Below, in pieces: positions 1-8,249 of a DNA stretch of 64,000 bases (the first letter of the stretch is position 1; every line of letters starts with the position of its first letter). The DNA lies in contig CAZGJL010000001.1 of assembly GCA_964526665.1 (NCBI GenBank), positions 1 through 64,000 on the forward strand, read 5' to 3'. This DNA comes from M50B91 sp964526665 (lineage in GTDB: Bacteria > Patescibacteriota > Gracilibacteria > UBA4473). Under the pieces are notes generated by a model. That model was not told the DNA's origin. It saw only the letters and a program-made list of their open reading frames with translations, and ran no database searches. Position numbers and translations under genes: made by a program.

Positions 1-73
1 TACAACCACGATTGTAAACGTGATAACATGTTGCTTTTTGAAAGCGAAACGGACGAAACCCCATAGATAAACA

Positions 74-118
74 AGAGACCGGTCTGTGCAAAGAATATTT
101 ATAACAAGACCGGTCTCT
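74..118. repeat. Two-arm palindromic element, copy 1 (intergenic)
   Basis: AGAGACCGGTCT and AGACCGGTCTCT stand as inverted arms with start points 31-32 bases apart, and each arm is itself nearly palindromic. The same architecture occurs inside ileS (24809-24854), and a variant occurs at the 3' end of recJ (33561-33606). Confidence 0.75.
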
Positions 119-315
119 GTTTTCAACTATGCCAAGAACTAAGGAAGAACACAATCCTCAACTTTCATTGAATTTTAATAAAGAGGGGGAGACGTTCAAG
201 TCCGGACTCGGGCTCAACGGGCTCAACCTCCAAACCGAGTCCGGACTCGGTTTGGCGACTCGGTTTGGCGAACTTCGGTTTCGAGACCGGTCTCTCCTCA
301 AAACGGTCTCTCCTC

Positions 316-351
316 AAAAAAAGCCCCAGGTTCTTTCGAACCCAGGGCTTT
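316..351 (-). terminator. Intrinsic terminator of the SLH protein gene
   Basis: Read on the minus strand, AAAGCCC.GGGTTC pairs with GAACC..GGGCTTT around a GAAA loop and is followed by a run of T. It lies about 107 bases after the stop codon of the SLH gene. Confidence 0.75.
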
Positions 352-378
352 CTACATTTCTTTCATCTTCCCCTGACT

Positions 379-414
379 CCCCCTCTTGATATAAGAGGGG
401 GTTGGGGGGCGTTA
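379..414. repeat. CCCCCTCTT hairpin repeat, copy 1
   Basis: CCCCCTCTT and AAGAGGGGG form a hairpin, followed by the conserved tail GGGGGGCGTTAT. Related copies are at 11039-11074, 45361-45434, 49553-49590, 50007-50066 and 50186-50247. Confidence 0.7.
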
Positions 415-457
415 TATTTCTTACTCCTTATCAATTCAAACAATTCAAACCTAACTA

Positions 458-3400
458 TTAGTCCATAGACATAGTAGTTGGTGTTGTGTCTGGTTTGATT
501 AGGTAACCATTCATAAAGTCGTCTGCACCACTTGATGACTCATCTGCCCAGATAATATTACCTGTAGCAACTGCTGCAGCCGTTCCTGGTGCAGATGCAT
601 GTGCAGCTAAGTCTTCTTTCATCTCTACTGAAGTAGAGTAAGTTGCCGCTACTCCAGAGACATTTCCTTTAAGGATAAATGTCTTGCTCGTTCCTGCTGA
701 AATTAGCAATTCTCCGAAGTCTGCTGAAACAACTGTTCCAACATCGTTGGCTGCTGTATTAGCAACGGTTGGAGCTACATTAATCGTTCCCGCCATAGTA
801 GGAAGAGTAAGAGCAACCGGTGTACCTGCGACAGCAGCTGTAATAGTAATTACGTTAGTACTAACAGTTGCAGTAGCAACTCCTGCCTCAGCAGCAATAG
901 CTGTGGCTAGAACTCCCATAGTTGTAGCGTGATCAGAGGCCCATGCTCCTGAAGAACATAGAACTCCGTCAACCGTCAAAGTCATTACCTCATCAGTACT
1001 TGTTCCTGAAACAGTATAAGTATCAGTCTGAGCCGTTCCTCCGGCTGAAGTAACTACAGCATATGTTTTTCCTGAATCAGAAGCGTCTTCTATTTCAGCG
1101 AATGGCATCGCAACACCACTTGTTTTAGTAATATCCATAGATAATTTGTCCAATTTAATATCTCCAGCAGTATCTGCTGTAACCATAAATCGGTACAACT
1201 CCTGTCCATTTCCATTTACCAATGTAGTGGTTGATGGCGCTACTCGATCAACTGAAGGTCGAGATCGGTAAGCAATGAAGTTTTCTCCCACTGCTGTTCC
1301 CCAGTATGGAGATGCAGGAACAGTAATATCTGTTCCAGTTGCAGCTGTAAGAGCTTCAATTCCTCTTGTTGTATGTCCTGTATTACTTGTATCTAGGTCA
1401 AGGTTAAGTAATTTACCAGTCATAGTTACGTCTGTAATATCTCGCACATCAACCTTAATGGTTACAAATGTTGAACTGTCTTTTGGAACAGCGATACGAT
1501 CCTGATTAGCGAGTTCAAAGTGAAGAACATCGCTTGCATTCATCTGTTTCGTCTGTACCAATTGTCCAGCTTCGTTGTACAATTTGAAGTCCGCTCGTGG
1601 ACCAAATGTAGATGCTGAAACGTTCTTAAAGTAGAAATCTTTAATTTGTACTTCATCGTCATCTGCAGCCAATCGAACTTTCAATACTGCGACATCATCA
1701 GTTCCTGCAACCAAAATGTCTGAAGAAAGATCATTAAGTCCTGAAACAGTAAGTGTTCCACTTGCAACAAGTGAGAATGTAGACCCCGTTAATGTAGTTG
1801 GAGCCATTACAACTGTCTGTCCGTTCTCTACGTTGTCAGCGTCAACCGCTGTAATATCAACATGAATGTTGTGCGTTAATGTAACAACGTCGGTAGCCAA
1901 TGGCAAGTTAGCCGAAGCAAAGTTTGTCGTCATAGTAACTTGTGTAGCTGAATCAACAGTAAGAATTGTACGCGTTAACGTTGTAGCTGCTGTTGTTTCT
2001 GCAATTGTAACTATATCTCCAATTGCCATTCCAGCAGAACTTACTACTGCCAATGTAGCAACTCCATTAGCTGCTGGTGTTCCAGCTCCTGCTGTTGTTG
2101 CAACAGCTGTTGCTACAACTTCGCTTGTGTTAATCACAACTGCGAATTCTTTCTGACCTGCTGATGGAATAACCACTGACAAGTCATTAAATGTAGCTGT
2201 ACCAGCTGTAATGTGCAAGTTTTTGCTTGAACCCTGCTGAAATCCATCTACGAAGATTGCTGCAGTATAGTTTCCGTATGCATCAGCACTTCCTGTAGCA
2301 GTACCTAGGATACTAACTGAAGTAACATTTACGTCACCTGAGTCGTTGTTATCCAATACAAACTCTAGGAATGTAACATCATCCAATCCAGCAACGATAG
2401 TCTCTGCTGAGAATCCGTCTGTTTTGGTAATCTGTAATGCAGATACTGTAATCTCTACTCTTGAAGCTGTTGCTGTTCCAAGCAATTGAGTTGTTGGAAC
2501 TTGATCTCCTGTAGAAATATACTCTGGTGAAGCAAAATCTGCTGAATTAACAGTAAATTTGATCCATGAGGTTGTTGATGCTCCGTCCTGAATATTCAAT
2601 ACCAATTTCAAGATTGATGCTCCTACGATTTCAAACGTTGTATCGTAAGTAAGTTTGTGGTGTGTTGCATCGGCACCTGCTGTCATTGCGTTCTCACTGT
2701 CAATCAAACTGTCGTTCAAGAACAATCGGTAGTTATTGAATGACAAATTAGCTCCCGCTAATGTGTCTGTTAGTGGTGATATTGCGCTTATGGATGTTTC
2801 TGCATCCAAAGTAACTCCGTCAACCAACAATGGCTGGTCAACAATAATTCGTGCAGTCATTGCAACAACATCGTTTGATCCTGGTGCATACTGCTGGTTA
2901 CCCAATGATGATGGGTCTCGTGAAACGTTCAAGTCTCCTGAGTCGATTTCATATGCTTTCAAACGAGCATAATTATCTTCTGCATCACTGTTGGCAACAA
3001 TTGTTCCACAGTTAGCTGTTGCAGTACCACTAAGCTCTATACATTTGTCTGAAGTAGTTTTTACTCCAAATGCTGTACCGATCTCAATAGCTACAATGTC
3101 TTCGAAGTTATCTACTTTGAAGTTAATAGTGTCTCCTTTCTCTGCTGAAACAATATCAGCTCGGACTGAGAAGATTCGTGAGTCTCCATCCTCAATGATG
3201 TATCCTCCAGTAACTCCGTTGTCCAATCGGAAAGTGATGTAATCACCGTCCATGATAGACTCTGCAGATACCTGCTCTCCACTTACGTAGAGGGCAACGT
3301 CCTCAAGTACATCTTCTAGTTCAGCTGTACCATCGTTTTTGAAAGTAACAGCTCGAAGCTCGATGTCTTTGTTTGTTGATGACTCGTTCAACATTCGGAA

Positions 3401-4594
3401 TTTTCCGATCTCGATGAATTGGTCTCCAACGTCGATAGTTGTATCTGATCCTAATACTCCGAAATCAATTTCAGATACTTTATAGTCAGCTACTTCCATC
3501 TCTTCTCCCTCGATTGGGAAATCTCCTACTACGTTCATAGCAGTAGATGCTACGTCGTCTGCAGAAACCAAAGCCAATCGGTTGTGGTGTCCTATGTTGT
3601 GGTCATTTCCTGCCCCTACAACATATTTAGCAGATGCTACTACGTCAGCTACCAATGTCTGTCCCGCAGGAACGACAATCGGTGGGTTGAAACGAAGTTC
3701 AACTACGTCATCGTTGTTAATTGATTTGTCGTTTCCTACTTTGAAACCATCAATTTCCATCCATACGTTTTTGAAGTCATCGTTGTCACCAAGTCCAAGA
3801 CGAGTAAACGTAACAGAAGAAACTTCTACGTCTGCGTCGTCTGATGCCATGAGTTCAATAGTTGTATATGGAACTGATGTAGCATTGTATGGAACGTTTG
3901 TTCCTCGTGGTGTCTCGTATGAAAGAGATACCTCAAGTGTTCCTTCTGCTGGACCGTATGGTGTAGATACTACAAGCAATCCGTCATAAACGATTTTTGC
4001 AGTTTCTGCACGATTAACTGATTTTGCTCCTCCGAATGTTCCGTCAGCGTAACCACGCATAAGATCGTAGTTATATGCTGTCTCAACATAATCGAAGAAC
4101 CAATCGCTTGATGATACGTCGTCGAAGTGGGGAGCACCAGTGATGTCCAAGTCCAATTCGAGAGCGTTTACTACCATCTTAGCAATTTCAGCTCGGTTGA
4201 TTCCGTTTCCTGGACGAAAGTCTCCGTCTGGGTATCCGTCAATCCAACCGTAGTTGTACATAGTCTCGACGTAGTCGTAGTACCATGCGTCTTCAGCTAC
4301 ATCTGGGAAATGAGCTCCTCCAGTTGTGTCGAAGTCAACTCCTGATGCAAGTGTGATAATCTTAGCTACTTCTGCACGGTTCAATTGTCGCGCTGGCGCG
4401 AATGTTCCGTCATCGTTACCTCCGAGGATGTCTAGTGCGACAAGCTCTTCGATAGCTTCAGTAGCCCATGTAGGAATATCTGCTGCGTCTGTAAAGTCTA
4501 GACTTGCAAATGTTGCTGCTGGAGCAACCATGAAAATCATTGCAGACAATGCAATCGCTGATATTCCCTTTTTCAAATGAGTAAATATATTCAT
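458..4594 (-). CDS. Giant exported S-layer homology (SLH) domain protein
   Basis: Predicted cell-surface protein of 1378 residues. Residues 1-30 form a signal peptide ending in ATFA. Three SLH domains follow at about 33-84, 95-147 and 155-207, each with the INRAE/LNRAE helix typical of SLH modules, which in other bacteria bind wall polymers. The other 1150 residues are Thr/Val/Asp-rich beta-type sequence with no Cys-rich or catalytic motif that I recognise, which fits an S-layer or fibre subunit. I chose the ATG at 4594 because the signal peptide starts there; the frame stays open further upstream. Just before it is the motif AACCCTAG, also seen ahead of two other exported-protein genes. It has its own terminator (316-351). 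Identification of the SLH domains is sure; the role as S-layer is inference. Confidence 0.9.
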   Translation of the reverse strand: MNIFTHLKKGISAIALSAMIFMVAPAATFASLDFTDAADIPTWATEAIEELVALDILGGNDDGTFAPARQLNRAEVAKIITLASGVDFDTTGGAHFPDVAEDAWYYDYVETMYNYGWIDGYPDGDFRPGNGINRAEIAKMVVNALELDLDITGAPHFDDVSSSDWFFDYVETAYNYDLMRGYADGTFGGAKSVNRAETAKIVYDGLLVVSTPYGPAEGTLEVSLSYETPRGTNVPYNATSVPYTTIELMASDDADVEVSSVTFTRLGLGDNDDFKNVWMEIDGFKVGNDKSINNDDVVELRFNPPIVVPAGQTLVADVVASAKYVVGAGNDHNIGHHNRLALVSADDVASTAMNVVGDFPIEGEEMEVADYKVSEIDFGVLGSDTTIDVGDQFIEIGKFRMLNESSTNKDIELRAVTFKNDGTAELEDVLEDVALYVSGEQVSAESIMDGDYITFRLDNGVTGGYIIEDGDSRIFSVRADIVSAEKGDTINFKVDNFEDIVAIEIGTAFGVKTTSDKCIELSGTATANCGTIVANSDAEDNYARLKAYEIDSGDLNVSRDPSSLGNQQYAPGSNDVVAMTARIIVDQPLLVDGVTLDAETSISAISPLTDTLAGANLSFNNYRLFLNDSLIDSENAMTAGADATHHKLTYDTTFEIVGASILKLVLNIQDGASTTSWIKFTVNSADFASPEYISTGDQVPTTQLLGTATASRVEITVSALQITKTDGFSAETIVAGLDDVTFLEFVLDNNDSGDVNVTSVSILGTATGSADAYGNYTAAIFVDGFQQGSSKNLHITAGTATFNDLSVVIPSAGQKEFAVVINTSEVVATAVATTAGAGTPAANGVATLAVVSSAGMAIGDIVTIAETTAATTLTRTILTVDSATQVTMTTNFASANLPLATDVVTLTHNIHVDITAVDADNVENGQTVVMAPTTLTGSTFSLVASGTLTVSGLNDLSSDILVAGTDDVAVLKVRLAADDDEVQIKDFYFKNVSASTFGPRADFKLYNEAGQLVQTKQMNASDVLHFELANQDRIAVPKDSSTFVTIKVDVRDITDVTMTGKLLNLDLDTSNTGHTTRGIEALTAATGTDITVPASPYWGTAVGENFIAYRSRPSVDRVAPSTTTLVNGNGQELYRFMVTADTAGDIKLDKLSMDITKTSGVAMPFAEIEDASDSGKTYAVVTSAGGTAQTDTYTVSGTSTDEVMTLTVDGVLCSSGAWASDHATTMGVLATAIAAEAGVATATVSTNVITITAAVAGTPVALTLPTMAGTINVAPTVANTAANDVGTVVSADFGELLISAGTSKTFILKGNVSGVAATYSTSVEMKEDLAAHASAPGTAAAVATGNIIWADESSSGADDFMNGYLIKPDTTPTTMSMD

Positions 4595-4598
4595 TTTT

Positions 4599-4606
4599 CT
4601 AGGGTT
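4599..4606 (-). promoter_or_regulatory. AACCCTA start-proximal motif, copy 1
   Basis: On the coding strand TATAACCCTAG lies 4 bases before the ATG of the SLH gene, where a Shine-Dalgarno site would be. The same AACCCTA precedes the starts at 19565 and 37930. Function unknown. Confidence 0.4.
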
Positions 4607-5007
4607 ATAAATAAGGGTGGGTTTATAATAAAATAGACCCGGCTTCTTCCCCGTCAAAACGCCAAATTCACCGATAGGACACCGCAAAAGTAGCGGAATC
4701 ACCTCAGTGTTCTTTTTGTTTCTCTGGTATATAAAAAAGTTGAAAAAACTCTATATAAGGAAGCAATGACCAATCTATCAGCCATTCTTCTGTATTTTTT
4801 CTCTAGGAAAATAATTTCTCCCGGCCGTCGTATCAAAGATCCTGTTTTTTTGTCACTATCCCTCTCGGAGAGCGGGCGGAGAGCGCTTTACGGCCACAAG
4901 TCCACCAAACCACCGGGATCATACGAATTTTTGTGCAAAAGTCAATCTTTTTCACCCACATGAAACCAGTCACTTCTTCAAACGGAGAAAGGACTAAAGT
5001 GTTACAG

Positions 5008-5033
5008 GAATTTTGAGATAAATCTCAAAATTC
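5008..5033. repeat. Perfect 26-bp palindrome
   Basis: GAATTTTGAGAT is followed by AA and then its exact reverse complement. There is no U-run, so it is not a standard terminator. It could be an operator or a transcript hairpin. Confidence 0.6.
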
Positions 5034-5145
5034 TAAAACTACAATCTTCAGTCTTCAGACTACAGATATGGAATTTCATTATTTGCAGTTTGTCGTTTGT
5101 AAATTGAATAATAAATCCCCTAACCCGGGTTCGAAAAGTTCCAAC

Positions 5146-5177
5146 TTTGTAGATTGTAGTTTGAAGTTTGTAGATTT
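5146..5177. repeat. TTTGTAG heptamer array
   Basis: Degenerate tandem units TTTGTAG/ATTGTAG/TTTGAAG just beyond the 3' end of the gene at 5176-5697. One of about ten such intergenic arrays in the window. Confidence 0.65.
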
Positions 5178-5697
5178 AAGGCTGAATAACCTCTTTGAGC
5201 GCCCCCACCGCCTCCGCGCCTTCTTTGGCTCCTTCCTGAATCTTCTTTACCGACTCATTCAGATCCTGCAGGGCTGCTTTTGTTTCTTCATATTTTTTTC
5301 TCGCTTCAGCTATTTCCGCTTCAATCTCTACTTTTCTCTGCTCAAACAACGTCTTTTTTTCCGAAACAATATCTAGGAATTTCACTAATGCTTGCTCAAC
5401 CGTGATGTCACCTGCTTTTTCTTGCTCAATTAATTTTTTTGTTTCGTCAAATTCTCCCTCGAGATGTGTTTTGACTTCCGTGTATTCTTCTTCTATCTGA
5501 TCATATTTTTCCAAAAGCTCATCTCTTTGTAAAAAAAACAACGATTCCTCTATCACTGCTACATCTTGTCCTGTCAGATCTGCAATACTTCGTTGTGTCT
5601 GCAGTTTCCATTCTTGCCACTCTGTCGGATGCTGCACATAAGTCCACGTAAGAATCCCTGCAATTCCTATTAATAACGCAATAAGGACATGTTTCAT
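5176..5697 (-). CDS. Membrane-anchored coiled-coil protein, unknown function
   Basis: 173 residues. An N-terminal hydrophobic helix (about residues 3-20) acts as a signal anchor. The rest is highly charged, with long Glu/Lys/Gln heptad stretches from about 55 to 165 that predict a long extracytoplasmic coiled coil. No enzymatic motif. Its start overlaps the stop of the zinc-ribbon gene by 4 bases (ATGA), so the two are co-transcribed and translationally coupled. I do not recognise a family. A structural or scaffolding role is the most that can be said. Confidence 0.7.
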   Translation of the reverse strand: MKHVLIALLIGIAGILTWTYVQHPTEWQEWKLQTQRSIADLTGQDVAVIEESLFFLQRDELLEKYDQIEEEYTEVKTHLEGEFDETKKLIEQEKAGDITVEQALVKFLDIVSEKKTLFEQRKVEIEAEIAEARKKYEETKAALQDLNESVKKIQEGAKEGAEAVGALKEVIQP

Positions 5698-6011
5698 TTC
5701 TGCAATAGCTCTTGAATATCTTGTCCCGAAAACGCTCGAAGAGCGCTCCCCACGCCACGTACTGTCTCAGGAGAAACGAGGTGTTTTCCCTGGCGATGTA
5801 TAGATTTCTGTACTCTCTCTTTTTTTCGCTGAAAATCTCCTTTCGCTGTCAAAATCGAATGACATATTTCGCAATCCATTTCTAATATCAACTGTTTCTC
5901 ATTTCCCACCAAAATATCATATTCCGCGTCGCATAATGGCGTACCACACCGTGGACATACTGCCTGCGAGAGAATCCGATCTGCGATTTGTGAATATAAA
6001 GAAAAATCCAT
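5694..6011 (-). CDS. Small zinc-ribbon protein
   Basis: 105 residues with two Cys pairs, CPRC at about 19-22 and CEIC at about 47-50, spaced as in a zinc ribbon. After them comes a basic region (QRKKERVQKS) and a helical C-terminus. It is the first gene of a two-gene unit with the coiled-coil protein (4-base overlap). Zinc-ribbon proteins of this size often bind nucleic acid or partner proteins, but nothing here decides which. The metal site is well supported; the function is unknown. Confidence 0.65.
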   Translation of the reverse strand: MDFSLYSQIADRILSQAVCPRCGTPLCDAEYDILVGNEKQLILEMDCEICHSILTAKGDFQRKKERVQKSIHRQGKHLVSPETVRGVGSALRAFSGQDIQELLQK

Positions 6012-6052
6012 TACGATAATTATAATCCAGTGTGTAGACTTTACAAATCAAT

Positions 6053-6138
6053 TTCCCGGGAACAAGATTTCAAACCCGGGTTCGAACCCGGGTTTGAAAA
6101 AAAAACTATAAAAACCAAAACCTCGAGACCGGTCTCGA
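6053..6138. repeat. Cluster of perfect palindromes
   Basis: TTCCCGGGAA (6053-6062), a perfect 26-base palindrome built from two AACCCGGGTT cores (6071-6096), and the 16-base palindrome TCGAGACCGGTCTCGA (6123-6138). The identical 16-mer recurs at 40201-40216. Confidence 0.7.
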
Positions 6139-6146
6139 ATTCCAAC

Positions 6147-6180
6147 TTTGCAGTTTGTAGATTGTAGATTGAAGATTAGA
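6147..6180. repeat. TTTGTAG heptamer array
   Basis: Units TTTGCAG/TTTGTAG/ATTGTAG/ATTGAAG in tandem, ending just before the 3' end of the PKD protein gene. Confidence 0.65.
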
Positions 6181-6192
6181 GCGAAATATTTT

Positions 6193-8082
6193 TTAAGATT
6201 TCGCGACTATTTCTACAGGAAAATATATCTGATCACCCGCTCCTGTTTCATCAATAACTATCAATGAGATCCATTTTTCTCCCATTGTTCTCCATACATG
6301 TGAAACTCGAGGAGAACGAGACCCATGGTTGTAACGATAACGAGTACTGAGAAATGTTTCTCCTTGTGATATCTCTGTCGGATTTGCGTCAAAATCCCAT
6401 ATGAATCGTACCCCTCGTCCCGTACTTCCGCTCGCGTCGAATGTAAATATCGAACCCAGAACTCCCGCTCTTTGGGAAACAATCACTCTCGCTTTCACTT
6501 CCGGCATGGGCAATACTTCAACCGTTTTTTTCACCGTGGTTACATTCTTTCCTGCGTCTCGCAATTGCATACGAAGAGTTATTTTTCCTGGAGTGCTATA
6601 CACCCAGTCTTGTCCTCCAACTCCACGAAAATCACTATCCCATAATCCATCATCATCCAGATCAAATCGAACCTGTGTTCGATGCCAATCATATTTCTGC
6701 GCTGTAGGAAACTGCGGGAAAAAACGTATTCGCTCTCCCACGTAAATATTTTCAACTGAATAAGCCAGTGCTGCTACTGGTTTTTCATTGCTTTCAACAA
6801 ATATCCGACGCAATGTCTCTGAAATCACACTGTCTTCGTTTTGTACTTGTACACGAACAGAAAACTCTCCACCGCGATCATACACGTGTTCTGTGTAACT
6901 TTGAGTAGAAAAATGTGTATCCCATTCTCCATCATTATTGAAATCCCATCGATAAAGATACCGTTGTCCTATTCCTGAATACTGACGCAATCGAGCCGAA
7001 AACCGAATTCGATCACCCACTTCCACTAACACGTATTGTTGTGCATTCCGAATCGTCATCGCTCGCGGATTGGTTCTGTTTTGCAACGCAATCTCTATAC
7101 GATAATCTGTCGGATCTTTTTTCACTTCTATCTCAGTTGTTGTTTCCTCACATCGAGGATTTGAGTGTCTCACGCACACACGAGTACGCACTTCGTGTTT
7201 CCCCGGAGAAGTAAATTTGTGTGTCGCTGTTTTTTTCCCAGGAAATCGCAACCACTGTTGCCCATCGAAGCTCCATTCAATCCATCCTCCCCGTGGCACA
7301 CGAGCGGAAGAAGCATCAAAAGAAAACATTATTTTTTCACTAAACCCAGTCCGTCCAGGACGCACATCCACTATTGGCGCAACAATAGATGGGGATGTTA
7401 TCTTTAAGGTTTCCCAGCTTGTTCGTGGAGATACACCACGAGTATTACTTGTTCTACGAGGCGCAATTCCTTTTATTTTCAAAATCTCATCATCAAAAAA
7501 CCGTACTTCTGCTGTCGGAGAAGTTGTTGTTGCCCTGTCAAAAACATGCGTCACCAATTTCTGTCGCGAAAATCCCGTATCCCAATTTCCATCCGAATTG
7601 AAATCCCAACGCACTTCTACGTCTGTTGGATTATCAAACGATTGTAATGACAATTCTAACTGAAAATCAACGGGCTGCCCGACCTCCGTTGTAGGCTTTT
7701 CTACAGAAATCCATGCTCTGCGAGACCAAGTTGATAACACTTTTATCGAACGAAACGTTGACTGCAATTGTCCTGTTTTCACGTCACGAACCTGAAGATG
7801 AATACGCATACTTCCCGTATCCATTGGAGTAAATTTTTGTAATGTCCGTCGAGTCCATTTTGACCAATTTCCTCCTGAGGAAAGTTTGTATCGGATCTCC
7901 ACTCCACCCAGATTTCCTGCTGCATTTCGCGACTGTCGCGCATCCAGAGAAAACTCTGAACTTATGCGTCCCATCGCTGGTGACACAATGAAATTTGCTT
8001 GTGGTAATCCACTCGCAGAAACACTTCCCACGCACAACGTAAGAACCAATCCTCCAAGGAATAAACCAAACAATTTTTTCAT
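6193..8082 (-). CDS. Exported PKD-repeat protein
   Basis: 629 residues with an N-terminal signal peptide (to about residue 23, ending SVSA). The mature part is a string of about five PKD-like immunoglobulin folds. Each has the WDFN(S/N)DG(N/E)WD type turn (for example WDFNSDGNWD and WDFNNDGEWD), which resembles calcium-binding DxDxDG loops, followed by a strand ending in H-V-(F/Y)-D. PKD domains mediate surface adhesion or binding in many bacteria. No catalytic domain, no sorting signal and no transmembrane C-terminus are visible. A good promoter puts the predicted transcription start almost on the ATG, so the mRNA may be leaderless. Domain call sure; ligand unknown. Confidence 0.85.
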   Translation of the reverse strand: MKKLFGLFLGGLVLTLCVGSVSASGLPQANFIVSPAMGRISSEFSLDARQSRNAAGNLGGVEIRYKLSSGGNWSKWTRRTLQKFTPMDTGSMRIHLQVRDVKTGQLQSTFRSIKVLSTWSRRAWISVEKPTTEVGQPVDFQLELSLQSFDNPTDVEVRWDFNSDGNWDTGFSRQKLVTHVFDRATTTSPTAEVRFFDDEILKIKGIAPRRTSNTRGVSPRTSWETLKITSPSIVAPIVDVRPGRTGFSEKIMFSFDASSARVPRGGWIEWSFDGQQWLRFPGKKTATHKFTSPGKHEVRTRVCVRHSNPRCEETTTEIEVKKDPTDYRIEIALQNRTNPRAMTIRNAQQYVLVEVGDRIRFSARLRQYSGIGQRYLYRWDFNNDGEWDTHFSTQSYTEHVYDRGGEFSVRVQVQNEDSVISETLRRIFVESNEKPVAALAYSVENIYVGERIRFFPQFPTAQKYDWHRTQVRFDLDDDGLWDSDFRGVGGQDWVYSTPGKITLRMQLRDAGKNVTTVKKTVEVLPMPEVKARVIVSQRAGVLGSIFTFDASGSTGRGVRFIWDFDANPTEISQGETFLSTRYRYNHGSRSPRVSHVWRTMGEKWISLIVIDETGAGDQIYFPVEIVAKS

Positions 8083-8089
8083 TACCTAT

Positions 8090-8118
8090 TTCTTAAAACT
8101 TTTATGGCATTTTGTCAA
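8090..8118 (-). promoter_or_regulatory. Sigma-70-type promoter of the PKD gene, likely leaderless
   Basis: Coding strand reads TTGACA, a 17-base spacer, then TAAGAA, with the ATG only 8 bases after the -10 hexamer. The expected transcription start therefore falls at or within a base or two of the start codon. Confidence 0.6.
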
Positions 8119-8148
8119 TGTTTTCTGCACAATTCGGGTGATTCCTTA

Positions 8149-8180
8149 TTTGTAGTTTGTAAATTGTAGACTGAAGATTG
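8149..8180. repeat. TTTGTAG heptamer array
   Basis: TTTGTAGTTTGTAAATTGTAGACTGAAG-type units between the divergent PKD and M16 genes. Confidence 0.65.
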
Positions 8181-8249
8181 AAAGAGGAACTTCTTTTGCC
8201 AAACCCTCTCTCCTCTGCCACACTTTTGACGAACTTTTTTGAAACAAAA

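Larger units (their letters stand above)
1..457. other. Non-coding region downstream of the SLH gene
   Basis: No convincing gene here. The short open frames run through palindromes and lack homologous-looking content. The stretch holds a two-arm palindromic element (74-118), further palindromes GAGTCCGGACTC (198-209 and 237-248) and GAGACCGGTCTC (283-294), short direct repeats of CGGTTTGGCG (around 249-270), the terminator of the SLH gene (316-351) and a CCCCCTCTT hairpin (379-414). Confidence 0.7.
4595..5175. other. Intergenic region upstream of the SLH gene
   Basis: No gene is supported. It contains the leader of the SLH gene, a perfect 26-base palindrome of AT-rich sequence (5008-5033), an AACCCGGGTT palindrome (5122-5131) and a heptamer array (5146-5177). 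A GC-richer patch around 4860-4920 forms no tRNA or known RNA that I can recognise. Confidence 0.6.

Noticed and set aside
129..468. Short plus-strand open frames in the first 470 bases
   Set aside because: They run through palindromes and the minus-strand terminator; no family or start signal.
684..4580. Several plus-strand open frames of 70-135 residues inside the SLH gene
   Set aside because: They mirror the Thr/Val-rich codons of the SLH protein on the other strand and show no independent signal.
6071..6096. GGTTCGAACC resembling a tRNA T-loop
   Set aside because: The sequence is a perfect palindrome with no acceptor or anticodon arms around it.
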